64,000 nt of DNA from Parasponia andersonii (GCA_002914805.1 JXTB01000224.1:437093-501092), one strand, 5' to 3'. Positions 1 to 12,435 are shown, numbered from the stretch's first letter. The notes: generated by a model from the letters alone, not told the origin. Numbers and translations are program-made.

Positions 1-1656
1 CTCCATAAACTAGAGGGAAAAAGAAAAGAGTCTTCTTATTCTCTATAGAACAAACTATTGTAATCTCATGTATTGAGAAAATTGTAAGGGCCTAAAGTGT
101 GAGTTTAAGAGATTGTACGCAATGCCCACACGTTCATCCAGTTGTGCTTGAGGTTTGTATTAGAAGATCGTGGTTTAAAAAAATAGTAAAACTAGGATCC
201 GCTGATAGATTACAAGAGGTATTAGATCTATTCTCTTCGTTTATTGCTATTTACTGTGAATTAATACTATGCACTCATATAATCTATTATTTTGAGAAAA
301 TTTTTTATTATTCTTAAGCCAATTTTAAGTCCAAAATATGATTCTCCGTTTAGTAGTAATCTATAAAATTAATGACAATCTTATAAGTGGATAAATTAAT
401 GGATAATATTAAAGAAAAAATATAAACTTACTTGGAAATATCGATTCCTAGCTAGTTGATTACTTATAAAGCATAAATAATTTTGAACAAACAATATAGA
501 GGGTTGGGACTTGTGTTTAATGGAAAAAAAATAATAAAAAAAAGAACAACGACACAGAAGTTGAGGGTCTTCACTTTTCTTGAGGTAGATGATAACTATA
601 AAATTTTATTTTATTTTTTTTCTTTTTAACCAATTCAATACTATTTTAAATAGGCATGAGATGAATGTTGAGTTGTGGGTGTCTCATCTAAAATTTGGGC
701 ATTTTGGCTCAGCTAATAATTTTTAATGTAAAGCCTCATAAGTTAGTTACATATTTTTTAGAGATATATATACATACATGTCAAGGGTAGAATGTTGTCG
801 CATCACATAATTTAAGCAACACAGAACATAAGAATTAATTAAATAATGTGATGGGCCGGATCTCAAATGAGATTATATTCAAAATTAATATATATATATA
901 TATATATCACAAGAATCACGCCCAAGCATATAATGTGTCTTTTTACGTCATAAAGGAAAGAAATGTCTTAATTTATTGTTAATTCGTAGTCATTGCTGGG
1001 GCGCCTTTTGCAAATTTTTTGTTTAACTTAGTAATTTTTTGGTTTTTGGGACACTCTGAGACCTATAAGATAAGCAGAATTTTCTTTATCGACAACAAGA
1101 AGCTACAAAATGGAAAGGAGCTTTCGTTGATGCCATTCCTTTCATTAAAGGGACTTTTTCAAAGTGGATACGTTTCCTACCAAAAGTGATTTTGTCGTTA
1201 TCATGGCAACCAATCCTAACCGTCCGATAGGCTGGATTTTTGTTGACATAAGAATGTATTTGTAGTAAGTGTCGTTGCTCTGTACTGTAAAATTTTGTCT
1301 AGATTAATGAAGTGGCATCAATTTATTTGGTTAGTATTTATTAGGAAAAAAAAATCCAAATGATAAGTTAGTTTGGCCAGTATTTTTTGATCAAACCAAC
1401 TCATGATCATCCTAATAAGCTAATTTCACTCTTCACTCATTAATAAAAGTGCGAGACCCACAATAAAATTATATGTCATCCTCCAAACTAAAATTTAGAA
1501 ATTCTTACTTCTATCAAAAATTTTAATATTAATATGACATATAAATTATCATTATTTAATTTTTTTTAGGGTAGAAATTAGGATCTTAGCAATATTTTTA
1601 TCAAAAATATCTATCTCAATTAGTGTTCTATCCTAAAAAAATAACAATATTTATTA
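1..1656. other. intergenic, no gene recognised
   Basis: AT-rich DNA with only short chance ORFs; none has a recognisable domain or splice pattern. A short TA microsatellite lies at about 889-907. Nothing else could be supported. Confidence 0.5.
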
Positions 1657-1658
1657 CT

Positions 1659-1798
1659 TTTTAATAGATTTAAGCTTACTACCGCTAATCTCTCTCTCTC
1701 TCAATTTGTGTTGAAGTCTCTTCTCTTGCTCTTTAATAGATTTAAGCTTACTATCGTTAATCTCTCTCCGTCAATTTGTGTTGAAGTCTCTTCTCTTG
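1659..1798. repeat. 72-bp tandem duplication
   Basis: Two head-to-tail copies start near 1661 and 1733. Both run from TTAATAGATTTAAGCTTACT through a CT-rich run to GAAGTCTCTTCTCTTG. They differ at a few bases and in the length of the CT run. The array ends about 25 bp before the target duplication of the solo LTR at 1829. Confidence 0.8.
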
Positions 1799-1828
1799 TA
1801 ATTCTGAGAGGAAAATAGGAATAGTTAT

Positions 1829-2659
1829 TGTGGGATCCGTTCCCAAATTATATACCACGTGGACAATTAAGTGGCAGGACGGGTCAAAAGTAGGGCCCAC
1901 CATCCGACATGTGTCATGAGTGACTAGCTAAAGGCCACGCGAGTCGCACATGATACCACATCGGCTATTAGGCTGTCTGAGGTTAGGGCCAAGTCCATCC
2001 CAGACCCTGGATGGACTCGGCCCAGTCCGATTCTTACCTCAAACAGCTGGGGGGTCGGAAACCCCAAGGGTCTTCCACCAGAATACAATGGAAAGCAACT
2101 CACAGCTCCAGACCCAGACAGAGCATTTAATGCGATCCTGAGTAGGTGTGCACAAGGGGGCAAGCCATTCTGACAGAACGACGATTTGTCCAAATCTTGC
2201 TCCTGACAGACTCGAGCCATAGGAGATGGCGGAAACCAGGCTACAGCGGTATAGGGAAGATCACGGTAATCTCGACTCGTGATCTCTGGAAAAAGTCTAG
2301 AGGAAAAAGGTACTCAGTCCTGAGATTGGAAACCGGGTGGTTCACAATCTCAGGACTATATATATATGAGACATGCGTCCCCAAATGGGGGCATGTACGC
2401 ATACAAAAAGAAGTATTTAAAAGCTTACGAGCAAGAAACAAAGACATACTCATATATAGAACTAATTCCTTGCTACGCTGAATCAAAGAAAGACCACTGA
2501 CTTAAGCATCGAAGAGTCTTTGCAGGTAGCCACCCCTGCCTCTCCAACCTTGCCTGGAGTTTAGAGCACTTTGGGATAACAAGGACACGTGGACAGTTGG
2601 AGGATATAGTATCAGCGGTTCAAAGACACGTGGACGGCTAGTGAGAAACCGATCCAACA
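1829..2659 (+). mobile_element. solo LTR, probably Ty3 type, TSD GTTAT
   Basis: The 831-bp element begins TGTGGGATC and ends GATCCAACA, so its termini are inverted TG..CA ends. It is flanked by a perfect 5-bp target duplication GTTAT (1824-1828 and 2660-2664). It is more GC-rich than its surroundings. A TATA-like run near 2356 and a block near 2499-2531 (ACTGACTTAAGCATCG, then TCTTTGCAGG) resemble the promoter and R/U5 region of plant Ty3 LTRs and place it on the plus strand. No internal region or second LTR is present, so it is a recombination remnant. It contains three CACGTG motifs (1856, 2586, 2627). Confidence 0.85.
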
Positions 2660-2664
2660 GTTAT

Positions 2665-3118
2665 AAATTTTTTTCTGAAGTGAATAAGGGAATCGGTGGT
2701 ACTCTTATATACTCTCACTTAGTTTTCGCTACAATAACTAATCATGTCCTTATATCTTTGTTAGTTAGTAGGATAAGAATGTTTACTCATAAGATCCACT
2801 CCACTCATTGAGTGACTTATAGGGCTATGTCTTTGTATTCTTGAGTGACTTATAAGTTCTACTTCTTAGTAGTTACTCCTAGAATATCAAGTCCAATTTA
2901 ACGCACTTTTACGGAGATATCACTAAGCTCTCTATCGCTGTGCCACCGGTGGTGGAATAGTTATAAATTTTGCTTCTCTGGTTTGCTTTCAATTACAAAT
3001 TTAAAAATGCAATTGCTTTAATATTCAAGCACACAAGAGAAATCCAACTTCTAATCTCTTAAAACTATTCTCCAATTAGCAAGGCCCAATAAATCTATTC
3101 TCAAACCTCTGAGAAAGT
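2665..3118. other. intergenic, nothing recognised
   Basis: Unremarkable AT-rich sequence between the solo LTR and a 118-bp tandem duplication. No coding or structural signal seen. Confidence 0.4.
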
Positions 3119-3353
3119 AAAAGGCTTGTCTATATATCCTATTATAAAATTCCTCGTATATATCAATTAATGGAAGAAATATTTTCACGCATAACACCAA
3201 GTAACCTCCCTAGGTTCCAGAAATAACTGATAAAATAAAAGGTTTGTCTACATATCCTATTATAAAATTCCTCGTATATATCAATTAATGGAAGAAATAT
3301 TTTCACGAATAACACCAAGTAACTTCTTTAGGTTCAAGAAATAACAACAAAAA
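3119..3353. repeat. 118-bp tandem duplication
   Basis: Two adjacent copies start near 3119 and 3237. The core ATCCTATTATAAAATTCCTC through AATGGAAGAAATATTTTCAC is identical, with scattered differences near the ends. A local duplication, non-coding. Confidence 0.85.
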
Positions 3354-4177
3354 AAGGTGAGAAACATAGATTTTAATTTTCCAAATCCTATAGAAAGAAA
3401 AGTATTTTTGGCAAATTAAATATCAGCAGCACATAATCTCTTGGAATCGCTACATAATGGGTCGTTTGATTTTCGAAACAACTACATAGACAACTTTGTT
3501 TTCTCTATTATCGCCAGGCCAAAGGCCAAATGACTGCCATGTTTGGTGAGAGAAAAGAAGATAGAAAGGAATAAGAGGTACATTATATAGAGAATAGAAA
3601 TGAGAGAGGAACGAGGTTACTCTTTTTTTGTTATTTTTAGCATGGGAGAAACAAGAGAATATTAAATCCTCTCCCTTATTTAGAAGGATGGAAAAATGGA
3701 AGAAATGAGAATATTTTAGTTGTACCATAACTATTTTACTACTTGATTAGAAAAGATTAAAATTTGGTTCAATTGAGAATTTGAAATTTATTATGCAGTT
3801 ATTTTTCTTCTAAAATCTTTTCTACTAAATAACTAAATTTATCCATAATTTCCGTAATCCTCTCCTCCAATTTATCTCTTCCCCGACCAAAAAGAGATAA
3901 CTTTGTTACATACAATTAAAACTAATAATAATGTGTTGCTTGTTCTTACCAATTGAAATGTAGCTTTTGAATAGGGGATCTTGATCGGAACCCCACACTT
4001 CTAACAATGTGTTGATATAAAGGCATCACAAATTTCCTAGAACATTTTTAAAATCTAAGTACTCACAAATTAACCAGCATAATCAATGATAATCCTTTCC
4101 TTACTACAACAGATGTTACTATCATATATTATGATGTATACAAATAAGCCTAACTTGATCTATATTAATGGAAAACC
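3354..4177. other. intergenic, downstream of ankyrin/PGG gene 1
   Basis: AT-rich spacer. It includes the 3' untranslated region of the minus-strand gene ending at 4178. A possible fold-back fragment near 3540-3900 (outer motifs TTTGGTGAGAGA and TCTCTTCCCCGACCAAA) was too weak to call. Confidence 0.4.
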
Positions 4178-7100
4178 TCAAAGGGTCTTGCGAGTTTTGG
4201 AAAAAATGGCCTTTAAACAACGAGGAACCGTGTACCAAGGAAGGGCTTTCTTGATAACTTTGAGTGTAGACTTCATAGTATCCATGAATGCCATATAAAG
4301 AGGGAACTGCAAGAGCGCAAACATTGTGACCGGAAGGAACGCCACCGCATAGATAATACTCGTAGTCCAACGCTTCTTCAAATGGATGATCAGAATTATG
4401 GTGGCGGCGAAGGCGAGCATGGTCACCGCCACCGAAAAGAAGAGGAAGGTGAAAGCGAGAATGAGCTTTCGAGGGAGAGAGTGGCGGAAATCTTGGAGCT
4501 CAAATGGTGAGGTGAGAATGGAAAGGAACATAACCACAGAGGTCAAGGAGCTGGCGAGGGAGAGTACGTCCATTATGGTGAAAACCAAGAAGAAAGGGTC
4601 GGTCAAGAGGATTGGAACCCCTGTGTCTTGGTTGGAGCCTCCTGGGACAGTGTAGGCAGCGGCGAAGGCGACGGTCGCAATGAGGACAGCCACGGCGGAG
4701 CATGACTCAGAGGTCCGCTTTAGCCATTCTTGTGCTTCTTTGAGGAGTTTTTCGTGGGTTCTGCGGAAGAGCTCTTCTGCTGTCTCACTTCGCTGACCGT
4801 ACTGACTCTTGTGCATTGCGTAGTGCGGGGGAATTATCTTGCGGACACGCTGCGAATTAGGCATATAAATAGGTTAATGAGATTAAGACAATAACCCTTC
4901 TTTCTATAGTTGGTCCGCTAGTCATCAGATTAAATTACTATATCTTCAAATATTGTAGATGACAAAACATTTTTTTTCCCCTTTCTTTTTCTCTTGATTT
5001 AAACTCAGGACTATCATATTGTGTGAGAAAGTGTGGTTACCACAATACCGACACTATAAATGACAGAGCTAAATATACAGATGCAATTTTGGCAAAATGA
5101 GATTCACGTAATAATTATGGGACAAAAAGTAGGATTCAAGTGACAGTTTGGGGCCAAAAATATGATAAAAGCCCTTATATCTACTAGCAAATAGAGTCTA
5201 ATTAACATGTTCTGAAGAGGATAAATGAAAGGGGTGATTGTTTACCTCGAACCAGCGCAACTCCTCTTGCAACTGGAGAGCAGGGCCCGGGAGTGTGCCC
5301 CCGGTATAATACATCATGACCCCGACATGGTGCAAGATTGTATAGCCATTGTCATCAATCCTCCGAACCAGTCTGGACGTTGGTAAATGCATCTTCTTAA
5401 CGCGCTTAAATATCTCCAGCTTTCGGTGCTTAATCACCACATGTAGTATGTTCTGCCCCATATCACTGACGTGCTCCACTGCCTGAGGATATACTCGTAG
5501 TATCTCGTTCACTATCTCAACTATGCCTGTGCTTGTAGCGATCAGTAATGAAGTAGCCGGAGGATACGACGACGCTTTCTTTGCTTTCTTGGTTGCCTTC
5601 ATTGATTCACTACTACTACTAGTATTATGAGTGATCTCTTTTGTTGGATTAGGGAGGCCGCCTCCTCCAAGTGGATCTTTTTCTTTTGGTGTTTCTGTAC
5701 TGCTTTCCGGGGCTTTTTTTTTTATCACCTTCATCTTGATCATAAACCATAACCGAAAATACGCCATCAGTACTGGGATCTGGTGGAGTGATCTGTAGTC
5801 CCAAGTGGGCTAATTGAACAGGATCTGTGGTTGTTGTTTCCTCTTTTAGAGTAGTTTTACCTAAGTCCTCTACTTTTCCATTTTTGCTTGATGTGGCTTT
5901 AATATTTCTTTCTTGGTCTTTATCGCCTTGTTTAAGTTTATGATCACTAGTACTCTGATCAGGAGAGTCAGCAAAGTGGGCTATGGAAATCTTGCCGCTG
6001 TCTTCCTTGGACCTACTTACCTCCCACGAAGTATCTTCTTTTATTAGCAACTTAGCTAGTCTCAAAGCCGATTCATGCCTTTTCTTTACGTTGTAGATAT
6101 CTCCCATCATTGGCCATCCTATACAAAAATCCAAAATTATAACAATCGAGAGAGAGATTAGAGAGAGGTACGCAAATTAGGAAAGAGGGGTTTGGAAGGA
6201 ACAAGGGACAAAGTATCTCATTACCTTCACGGAAAACTCTCCAAATCCATATATTAATCTTCTTTAGAGCTGCAGAATTAAACCATTAGTTGTTTAAACT
6301 TTTCAAAAAAGAATAGGAAATTAATTCAGTCGTTAACATCTTTATGAAAAGCAAAATAGGGAGAAAAATTACACTACATGATTTTCTGCCAAAATAAGGT
6401 TTCTTAGGACTTTTAATTTTCTTTTTCTGCCTAGCTCTACACATACCGGAGCCAAGTATTTGTTCTAGGATGTAGCTACATTGTTGCACGCAAAGAGTTA
6501 TACAAGTTTGAGGCAGATCATCGTCCTCATCTTCACTAGCACTCAGTCCTAATTGACGACGTACTTCTTTGTCTTCTTGGCTCTCAATCCCATGAACATG
6601 ATATTCACTCGGAATACCTTAACATAAGAGAAAGAAAGTATTACCAGTCCGTGCATAAATATCATGATAGAAAACAAATTATTCTCCCTACTACTAACTA
6701 TTAACGTCAAAATAAGATGACCACACAATTAGTTGAAATTACTTATAAAGAGAATGGTAAATGCACTATTTTTATACTCTCTCTCTGTCTGGTTGCTTGA
6801 TATGAGAATTTATAATGTAAAAGAAAACAAAAATAAAGTGTATTTAGTATTGCTCCAATTATAAAAGGGGATAATACTACTAAACAAAGGCTAATTTAGT
6901 AAGAAACAATATTTAGCTAGATGACTAAGTCACAAGAGAAAGAGAACATACAATGGTATAACAATCTCTGTAGTAATCCAAGATTTCTTCCACTCTTAAA
7001 CGCTGAAGGGTTGCTCGAGAGTAGCTGAAGCCCTATCATCCCATTTTCATCTTTTTTATTAACTAGACAAGGGTACCTTTTAGCTATTTCAAACGCAAGA

Positions 7101-7737
7101 TCTGTTTCATGTATTCATCGAAAGGTACAGAAATGTTACAACATAATAAAGATTCATGGTATATATGTTCCGTGCACGTAAATTGGGAAATTAGCTGATC
7201 AAATCAATATTACTCACCAAAGAACTCAGCAAGAATAGAAATATGGAGAATAGAAGTGAAATCTGCCCTGGAGAGATGAAGATGCCGAAACTCTCGGCCT
7301 TTTTGATCGACTTCGTGAGCAAGGAGCTCAAACATTTGGGCCTGGCCATGATGTGTGGCTCTAAAGAGAGGCGTTTCACCAAGATTATTATTCATAGACA
7401 AGAGTTCCGGAGCCAAGCTCAGCATTTCCTTGGCGAGCCCCGTCATGTTGGTGGCGGCGGCCTCGTGAAGCACCGTGTCTCCAAGCGCATTCCTTGCCAC
7501 GAGCACGTAACGGTTGTCCTTGATGTTGTTGAGGATTTCTCTCGCAATGGTTTCGTGCTTCATATATATGGCTATGTGCAACAGGGTGTCGTGGGACACT
7601 GTCAAGGGGCGGGAGGGCGTTTGACTAATAGTGTTGTAGAGTTGTTTGACTCTGGCCTCGTCTCCCTTCATTACGCTTTTGTAGAGGATCTTGAAAGCCT
7701 CGAAATCAAGATATGTGGAACTTACTAGTGTATCCAT
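4178..7737 (-). CDS. ankyrin-repeat/PGG-domain membrane protein, copy 1 (frame broken in exon 5)
   Basis: Six exons fit GT-AG rules: 7737-7218, 7101-6952, 6617-6447, 6269-6225, 6118-5246 and 4849-4178, with phases 1,1,1,1,0 (the last assumes the break below is neutral). Exon 1 carries ankyrin repeats (DTLLHIAIYMKHETIAREIL, GDTVLHEAAATNMTGLAKEM, GETPLFRATHHGQAQMFELL). Exon 5 carries a long K/E/T-rich linker and further repeats (TSLLIATSTGIVEIVNEIL, GQNILHVVIKHRKLEIF). Exon 6 is the PGG domain: RVRKIIPPHY, AYTVPGG and four hydrophobic membrane segments. The family includes Arabidopsis ACD6 and ITN1, plasma-membrane proteins in defence and salt/ABA responses; which of these this copy resembles is not resolved. 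Exon 5 is open in one frame at its 5' part and in another at its 3' part, meeting at an A10 run (5712-5721 on the plus strand); A9 would keep one frame, about 809 codons. It is either a recent pseudogene, an indel error, or truncated before the PGG domain. Confidence 0.85.
5712..5721 (-). other. A10 homopolymer at the frame switch of ankyrin gene 1
   Basis: On the coding strand the tract follows GGTGAT and precedes GCCCCGG. Upstream codons (ending D-Q-D-E-G-D) are in one frame. Downstream codons (A-P-E-S-S-T-E-T-P-K) are in another, shifted by one base. This is a typical site of slippage mutation or sequencing error. Confidence 0.8.
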
Positions 7738-7855
7738 AATTTTGATATGGTAGCTAGAAAGAGGATCTAGAGAGCGCTATATGTGAATAACTATATAGGA
7801 TGCATGCATTCAATGTGTATATATATATATATATATACATTTATAATGGTTCAAA

Positions 7856-7935
<80 letters not shown>

Positions 7936-9185
7936 TGATGAATGATCGATGAAGATCAGAGTGGTCTTATATGTAGTGCATGAGGCCATGTTTTTGGTCT
8001 TTATTTGAAGCTCAAGCAAAGAACCGGTTCTTTTTTTTCGATAGATCATTTTCTTCCCTTTAGGCTTTAAAGTATAACCCCAATTCAGTGTGACGTCATA
8101 GTTCTTTTTCACTGTATTCATTTCTGTGGTCCTGTGTAAGAATATTGACTGTCTTTTGCTTTGTATATTTCTTTTTGGGGATCGAACACTATTAATGTTC
8201 TGCGTGCATTGTATTGTATTACCCTATACTCATCCAGAAATTCCCATTTGTTTCATGTGTATACCCTCCTTTCTTTTTCCTCTTTAGAATCTTACATTTG
8301 GTAACTATCGTGGTACTCAACTCTACACATGAAGAGGGTATTATGTATATCACAATGTAGCTCCAAAAGTCCAAGTAAATTACAAAGATTAATATTGATT
8401 TTGTCTTTTGTCTTTTGCTTTGAATTTTTCTTTTTGGAACAGAAATGTCATTTGCGTGTTTCTGTTACTTGTCCAGAAATTCCCATTTAAGTTTTATTTC
8501 AAATAATAAAGAGAAATCTTGACATGGAAGTAAGTATTGCAATTTGAAAACAAACACTTAATAAGCTAAAAATATACTCTCCCAAAACTTCCAAGTTATC
8601 TAATATTTTTTAGGCTGAAAGGTCTGTATTTATCTTAGTTTGATATATGCATGCATACATCTTATGTAGCAAACCGACTCATAAATGGTTCTCGCTAGAG
8701 TGCGTGTATATAAATATGAACTTAATAGTACGTGTAACAAGTTTGAAGAAGTGAACATTCTCTTATTAAAATATGCTTAAATTCACTACGTACTCTCTCT
8801 AATCAAATCTAAAGGGGTAAAGTTAAAAGTTAAGCTGAATGATTAGTAAATGAATTCGTTTCCGACGCGTGTTCCTTTTTTCTTTCCTCAATTTGACATC
8901 AAGCAAACTTTTATATCTATCATGTTACTACTTATAACTCTCTCTATATATACAGTATACATGCTATATATGAGCATTTGTAAATTTCTAACTCAGCTCC
9001 AATAGTGCCAATACAATACCGATTTCGAACTGAAAATTTAGAGAACAAAAATCGCAGTAACGTACAAAGTTTGGATTCTTAGAACACACATACATTTTAG
9101 TAAATTAGAAACAAACATCATAGTTAGGCTAAGGCATGCATGATAAATAAACCAAACCAAGCAAGAAGTAACTGACTTCACTTAA
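7738..9185. other. spacer between the two ankyrin/PGG genes
   Basis: This is the upstream region of gene 1 and the downstream region of gene 2. It holds the TA/GA microsatellites at 7819-7932. It also holds a diverged direct repeat: about 100 bp at 8147-8250 (CTTTTGCTTTG ... CCAGAAATTCCCATTT) recurs at 8398-8490. No exon was recognised. Confidence 0.5.
7819..7932. repeat. compound TA/GA microsatellite upstream of ankyrin gene 1
   Basis: A TA run (7819-7837), a second TA run (about 7857-7875) and a GA run (7875-7932, about 29 units) lie 80-195 bp upstream of the gene 1 start codon. On the coding strand the last is a CT run, a common plant 5'-UTR/core-promoter feature. Confidence 0.9.
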
Positions 9186-12100
9186 TCAACTATGAACACA
9201 CCCACCTCCTATACCGCATAAGCTCGGATTCAAACACTTGCGCCCAGGAACAGAGGCAATGAAACTCTGCACCAAATCTTGCACAGTGAACCAAGCAATA
9301 TTTAGATACAGTGGGAACTGTAGAACAAGGAAAATGGTAACCGGACAGCAGGCGATCGTATATATCGGGATGGCGGCCCAATGGAGCCTCTGTCTAATCA
9401 AAAGCACGAGCGTCGCAGCAAAAGCCACCATCATAGACGCCACAGCGAAGAACAGCGTGGTGAGGCCTAAAACCAGCTTCAGCGGTAGAGACCTACGGAA
9501 GTCCTGTTCCTGCATTTTGGAGGTCATGATGGAGAGGAAAACAACGACGGAAGTGAGGGCGAAGCAGAGCGACAGCGTGTCGGACGTCGTGAAGACGATG
9601 AAGGGAGTCTTTTTGAGGAGCAAGGGATGGCCCGTCTTCGAATTCGATCCGCCTGGGACGGTGTAGGCGCAGGTGAAGGCGACGGTGGCGATTAGAACCG
9701 CGACAAGAGTGCAGGCCTGCGTGGTCCGCATCAGCCACTCCTGGCCGCGCTTGACGAGGTCTTTGTGTTGTCTGCTGAACAAGGTTTGAGCTGTGAATCC
9801 GTCTTTGTTTCGATGGTTGACGAAATATGGCGGCACGATTTTCTGCACTCGCTGCATCCGATGATCTCTTAGATTTCTATAGATTAGTACAGTAGCATTT
9901 TACTAACATGTTGAAAAGATTGATACAACTCTTTTTCTATACAAAGACTAACTAGTAGACTTTTTCAAAGTTTGTGATCATATTTTGTTTTTGTGTCTAA
10001 GGACTAAACCAAGTTTTGGGATAGCTTGAGTAGTGTTGAAAACTATTGAAATTGAAGTGTTAGTTTTGTTTGTTTTTCTCCACTTTGTGATTGTTGATTC
10101 TGGGCTAGTGCAAGTTTCTGCCCTATTTGTTTGCTCTGTCCTTATTTCTCTACATTGGCTAACAACTATAACTGTTCTTGTTTACTATTCCAAGAAGTGC
10201 ATAACCCAAATTCTGAAGAAAAACATAATAATGAATGAGAGCAGTAAGAGCAAATTGAAGTACCTTAAACCATTGTATCTCAGACTGCATACGAAGGGCT
10301 TCCCCTGGCCTATCCCTCAAGGAATTCTGGCCCAAATATGCTGCTTTATGCAAAATACTGTCACCATCGGCTGTTATCTTCCTCCTGAGCCTTGAGATGG
10401 GAACGTGTGACTTTTGTAGGAGGTCTAATATTTCTACCCTTCGATATCTCGCCGCGACATGAAATATGTTCTCGTTTTTGTGGTTTACATGTTCGATGGC
10501 CTGTGGATAGACCTCAAGGATGGTCTCTACTATCTCTAAGATCCCATTTCTTGCCGCTGCAATAAGTGGAGTCTCGGAATTATAACTAGCTTCGAAAGCA
10601 ATGCGAGCTTGATAAGACTGATCTTCGTCTTCTTCATTTTGATCAGCATCTTCTATATCGTCCCTTTCTTTTACAGGGAGGTGGATTTTTTCATCTGGGG
10701 GGGCTCCTCCGAAGTCTCCACCAATCCATGAAATATCCCTCTTAGCTAGAATTTTGATAAGCTCTTGAACATTCCTTTGCTTCTTCTTTATGTCCCACAG
10801 TGAGCCAATGGCTGGCCATACTTTTAGATACCAATAGCATAAAGCATAAACGAGGTAAGCTTTAGATACAAAATTTACAAACAGTGTTACGTAAAATACT
10901 CTTTATATATAAGATTCGTATTTAGTCTATGCCTATATGCTCGAGTGTATAAGTGAAATTAGGAACGAACCTTGAGCTGTGCACCGCCAAAATTTACGGT
11001 ACATTTTTGTGACCCCTGCAATATTATGCTTAACTTGATTAGAGGAATTGGATTTGGAAGTATATATAGCATGTATTCTGTTTTCCGTTGCTATAAAATC
11101 GTTGATATAACACAAATTTTATTCACTAGTTCCAAAGAAAATGAAGAGAAAAATTGGATATATAGCTGGTTTTATTTGTGGAATTGAACTGTGCACTTGT
11201 ATTTCATCCTCTTCATCGTACTGACTTGGTGTCTTTTGCAACTAGCTATATGACAAAATCTCCACATTACAAGAGTTGTTCTAATTACTAATTAAACTTC
11301 TATTTTTTCATCAACATTACTACAGTTATATTGGACATCATTTAGAATCTTGATTGAGTTTGATTAAACAAAGCTTGCAGGAATGAACCTTTGCTTTGAT
11401 TACCAGTTGGATGGTTTGCTCCCTGGTAAGGCTTCCTTTCATTACCAGTCTCCAAATCTTCCCTTATGGCACCCTGCGGTAGGTCGTCAGTTTCCTCTAC
11501 ATCTTTTTCCGGAAGGCCTGTTTCGAGAAAGAAATTCCAAGGAATGCTATCTTTGGGGGTCTAAAGGACATAGAAAATTCTTAAACTTGTGGAGCTAACC
11601 ATATACTTACAATAATAGAGTAGCTTGGCCAATCTGCCTGTGGAGTATCCACTACTGAAAGCAGACGGCATATTAGCCAGCAGCTGAAAACATGTCATGC
11701 CATTATCATCTACCAAATCTGGCGATACGTCATGTTGTAGTAATTCTAGAGCCGTTTCTGCGTCGAAGGCACAGATTTGGAACACTTTTTAATCGTTTTA
11801 TAGCATTGTTAGTTATAGAAACAACTATACTAATGTACATTACATTTTGCTGCTATATCAAGAACATTACCAAAGTATCTGCCTAGAACTGCAATATGAA
11901 GAATGGTGGTTGAATCATGTCTCCGGCGATGTCTTCCCATGTCTTGGACTTTCAAAGCCAAAAACCTCACCACTTTCGTCCTGCCGAAGGCGGCAGCTCG
12001 GAAAAGGGGAGTTTCTCCTCTGTTATTTTTAACTTCCAACGATCCTGCATCATGGCCCAGCAGGAGCTCGACCATTTTGAGATGTCCACCAGAGGCTGCC

Positions 12101-12395
12101 TCATGAAGAACCGTATTACCATATTCGTTTTGTCTCCGAAGGGGCGCCAATTCATCAAAAAGAGGAAATCCCTGTTGTGGGGATGATCCCTTGCTTTTGA
12201 GGCCCGATATCTCGTTGATTAATTCTTTCACAAACTCTGTTTTTCCACTGTGCGCAGCAATGTGAAGGATAGTGTCCCCACCGACTGTCATAGGGAAGGA
12301 CACCATTTCGTAATGATCCTCATAGAATTTCTTTATCGAGTCCCAGTTTTCCTTCATGGCTGCTCTATAAGGCTTCGTCATTCTTGGTATGCTTC

Positions 12396-12399
<4 letters not shown>
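9186..12399 (-). CDS. ankyrin-repeat/PGG-domain membrane protein, copy 2 (intact)
   Basis: Six GT-AG exons: 12399-11871, 11757-11611, 11550-11446, 11015-10971, 10820-10264 and 9851-9186; phases 1,1,1,1,0; 682 codons plus stop, no internal stop. Exon 1 has ankyrin repeats (GGDTILHIAAHSGKTEFVKE, GNTVLHEAASGGHLKMVELL, GETPLFRAAAFGRTKVVRFL). Exon 5, with no internal start, encodes an acidic linker and repeats (SETPLIAAARNGILEIVETI, NENIFHVAARYRRVEILDLL, DGDSILHKAAYLGQNSL) ending IQWFK. Exon 6 is the PGG domain (RVQKIVPPYF, AYTVPGGSN) with four membrane segments. The protein should sit in a membrane with its ankyrin repeats cytosolic, as in ACD6/ITN1 relatives. The acceptor of exon 3 is the least certain: the nearer TTTAG site would put a stop in frame, so AAAG at 11551 was used. 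The MGSIPR start was chosen as best conserved in position; an in-frame ATG lies upstream at 12474. Confidence 0.9.

Positions 12400-12432
<33 letters not shown>
12400..12432 (-). repeat. GA microsatellite abutting the start codon of ankyrin gene 2
   Basis: On the coding strand a (GA)16 tract runs directly into the ATG at 12399. It is open in frame back to an ATG at 12474. Use of that ATG would add 25 residues, ending in an alternating Glu-Arg stretch encoded by the repeat. Otherwise it is 5' UTR. Confidence 0.9.

Positions 12433-12435
<3 letters not shown>

Noticed and set aside
2146-2481. 111-residue plus-strand ORF
   Set aside because: Lies wholly inside the solo LTR flanked by GTTAT duplications and matches no protein.
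9238-9738. Other-frame ORFs across the PGG exon of ankyrin gene 2
   Set aside because: Overlap the clear PGG-domain frame and show no domain; the same applies to those over 4386-4703 and 7243-7728.
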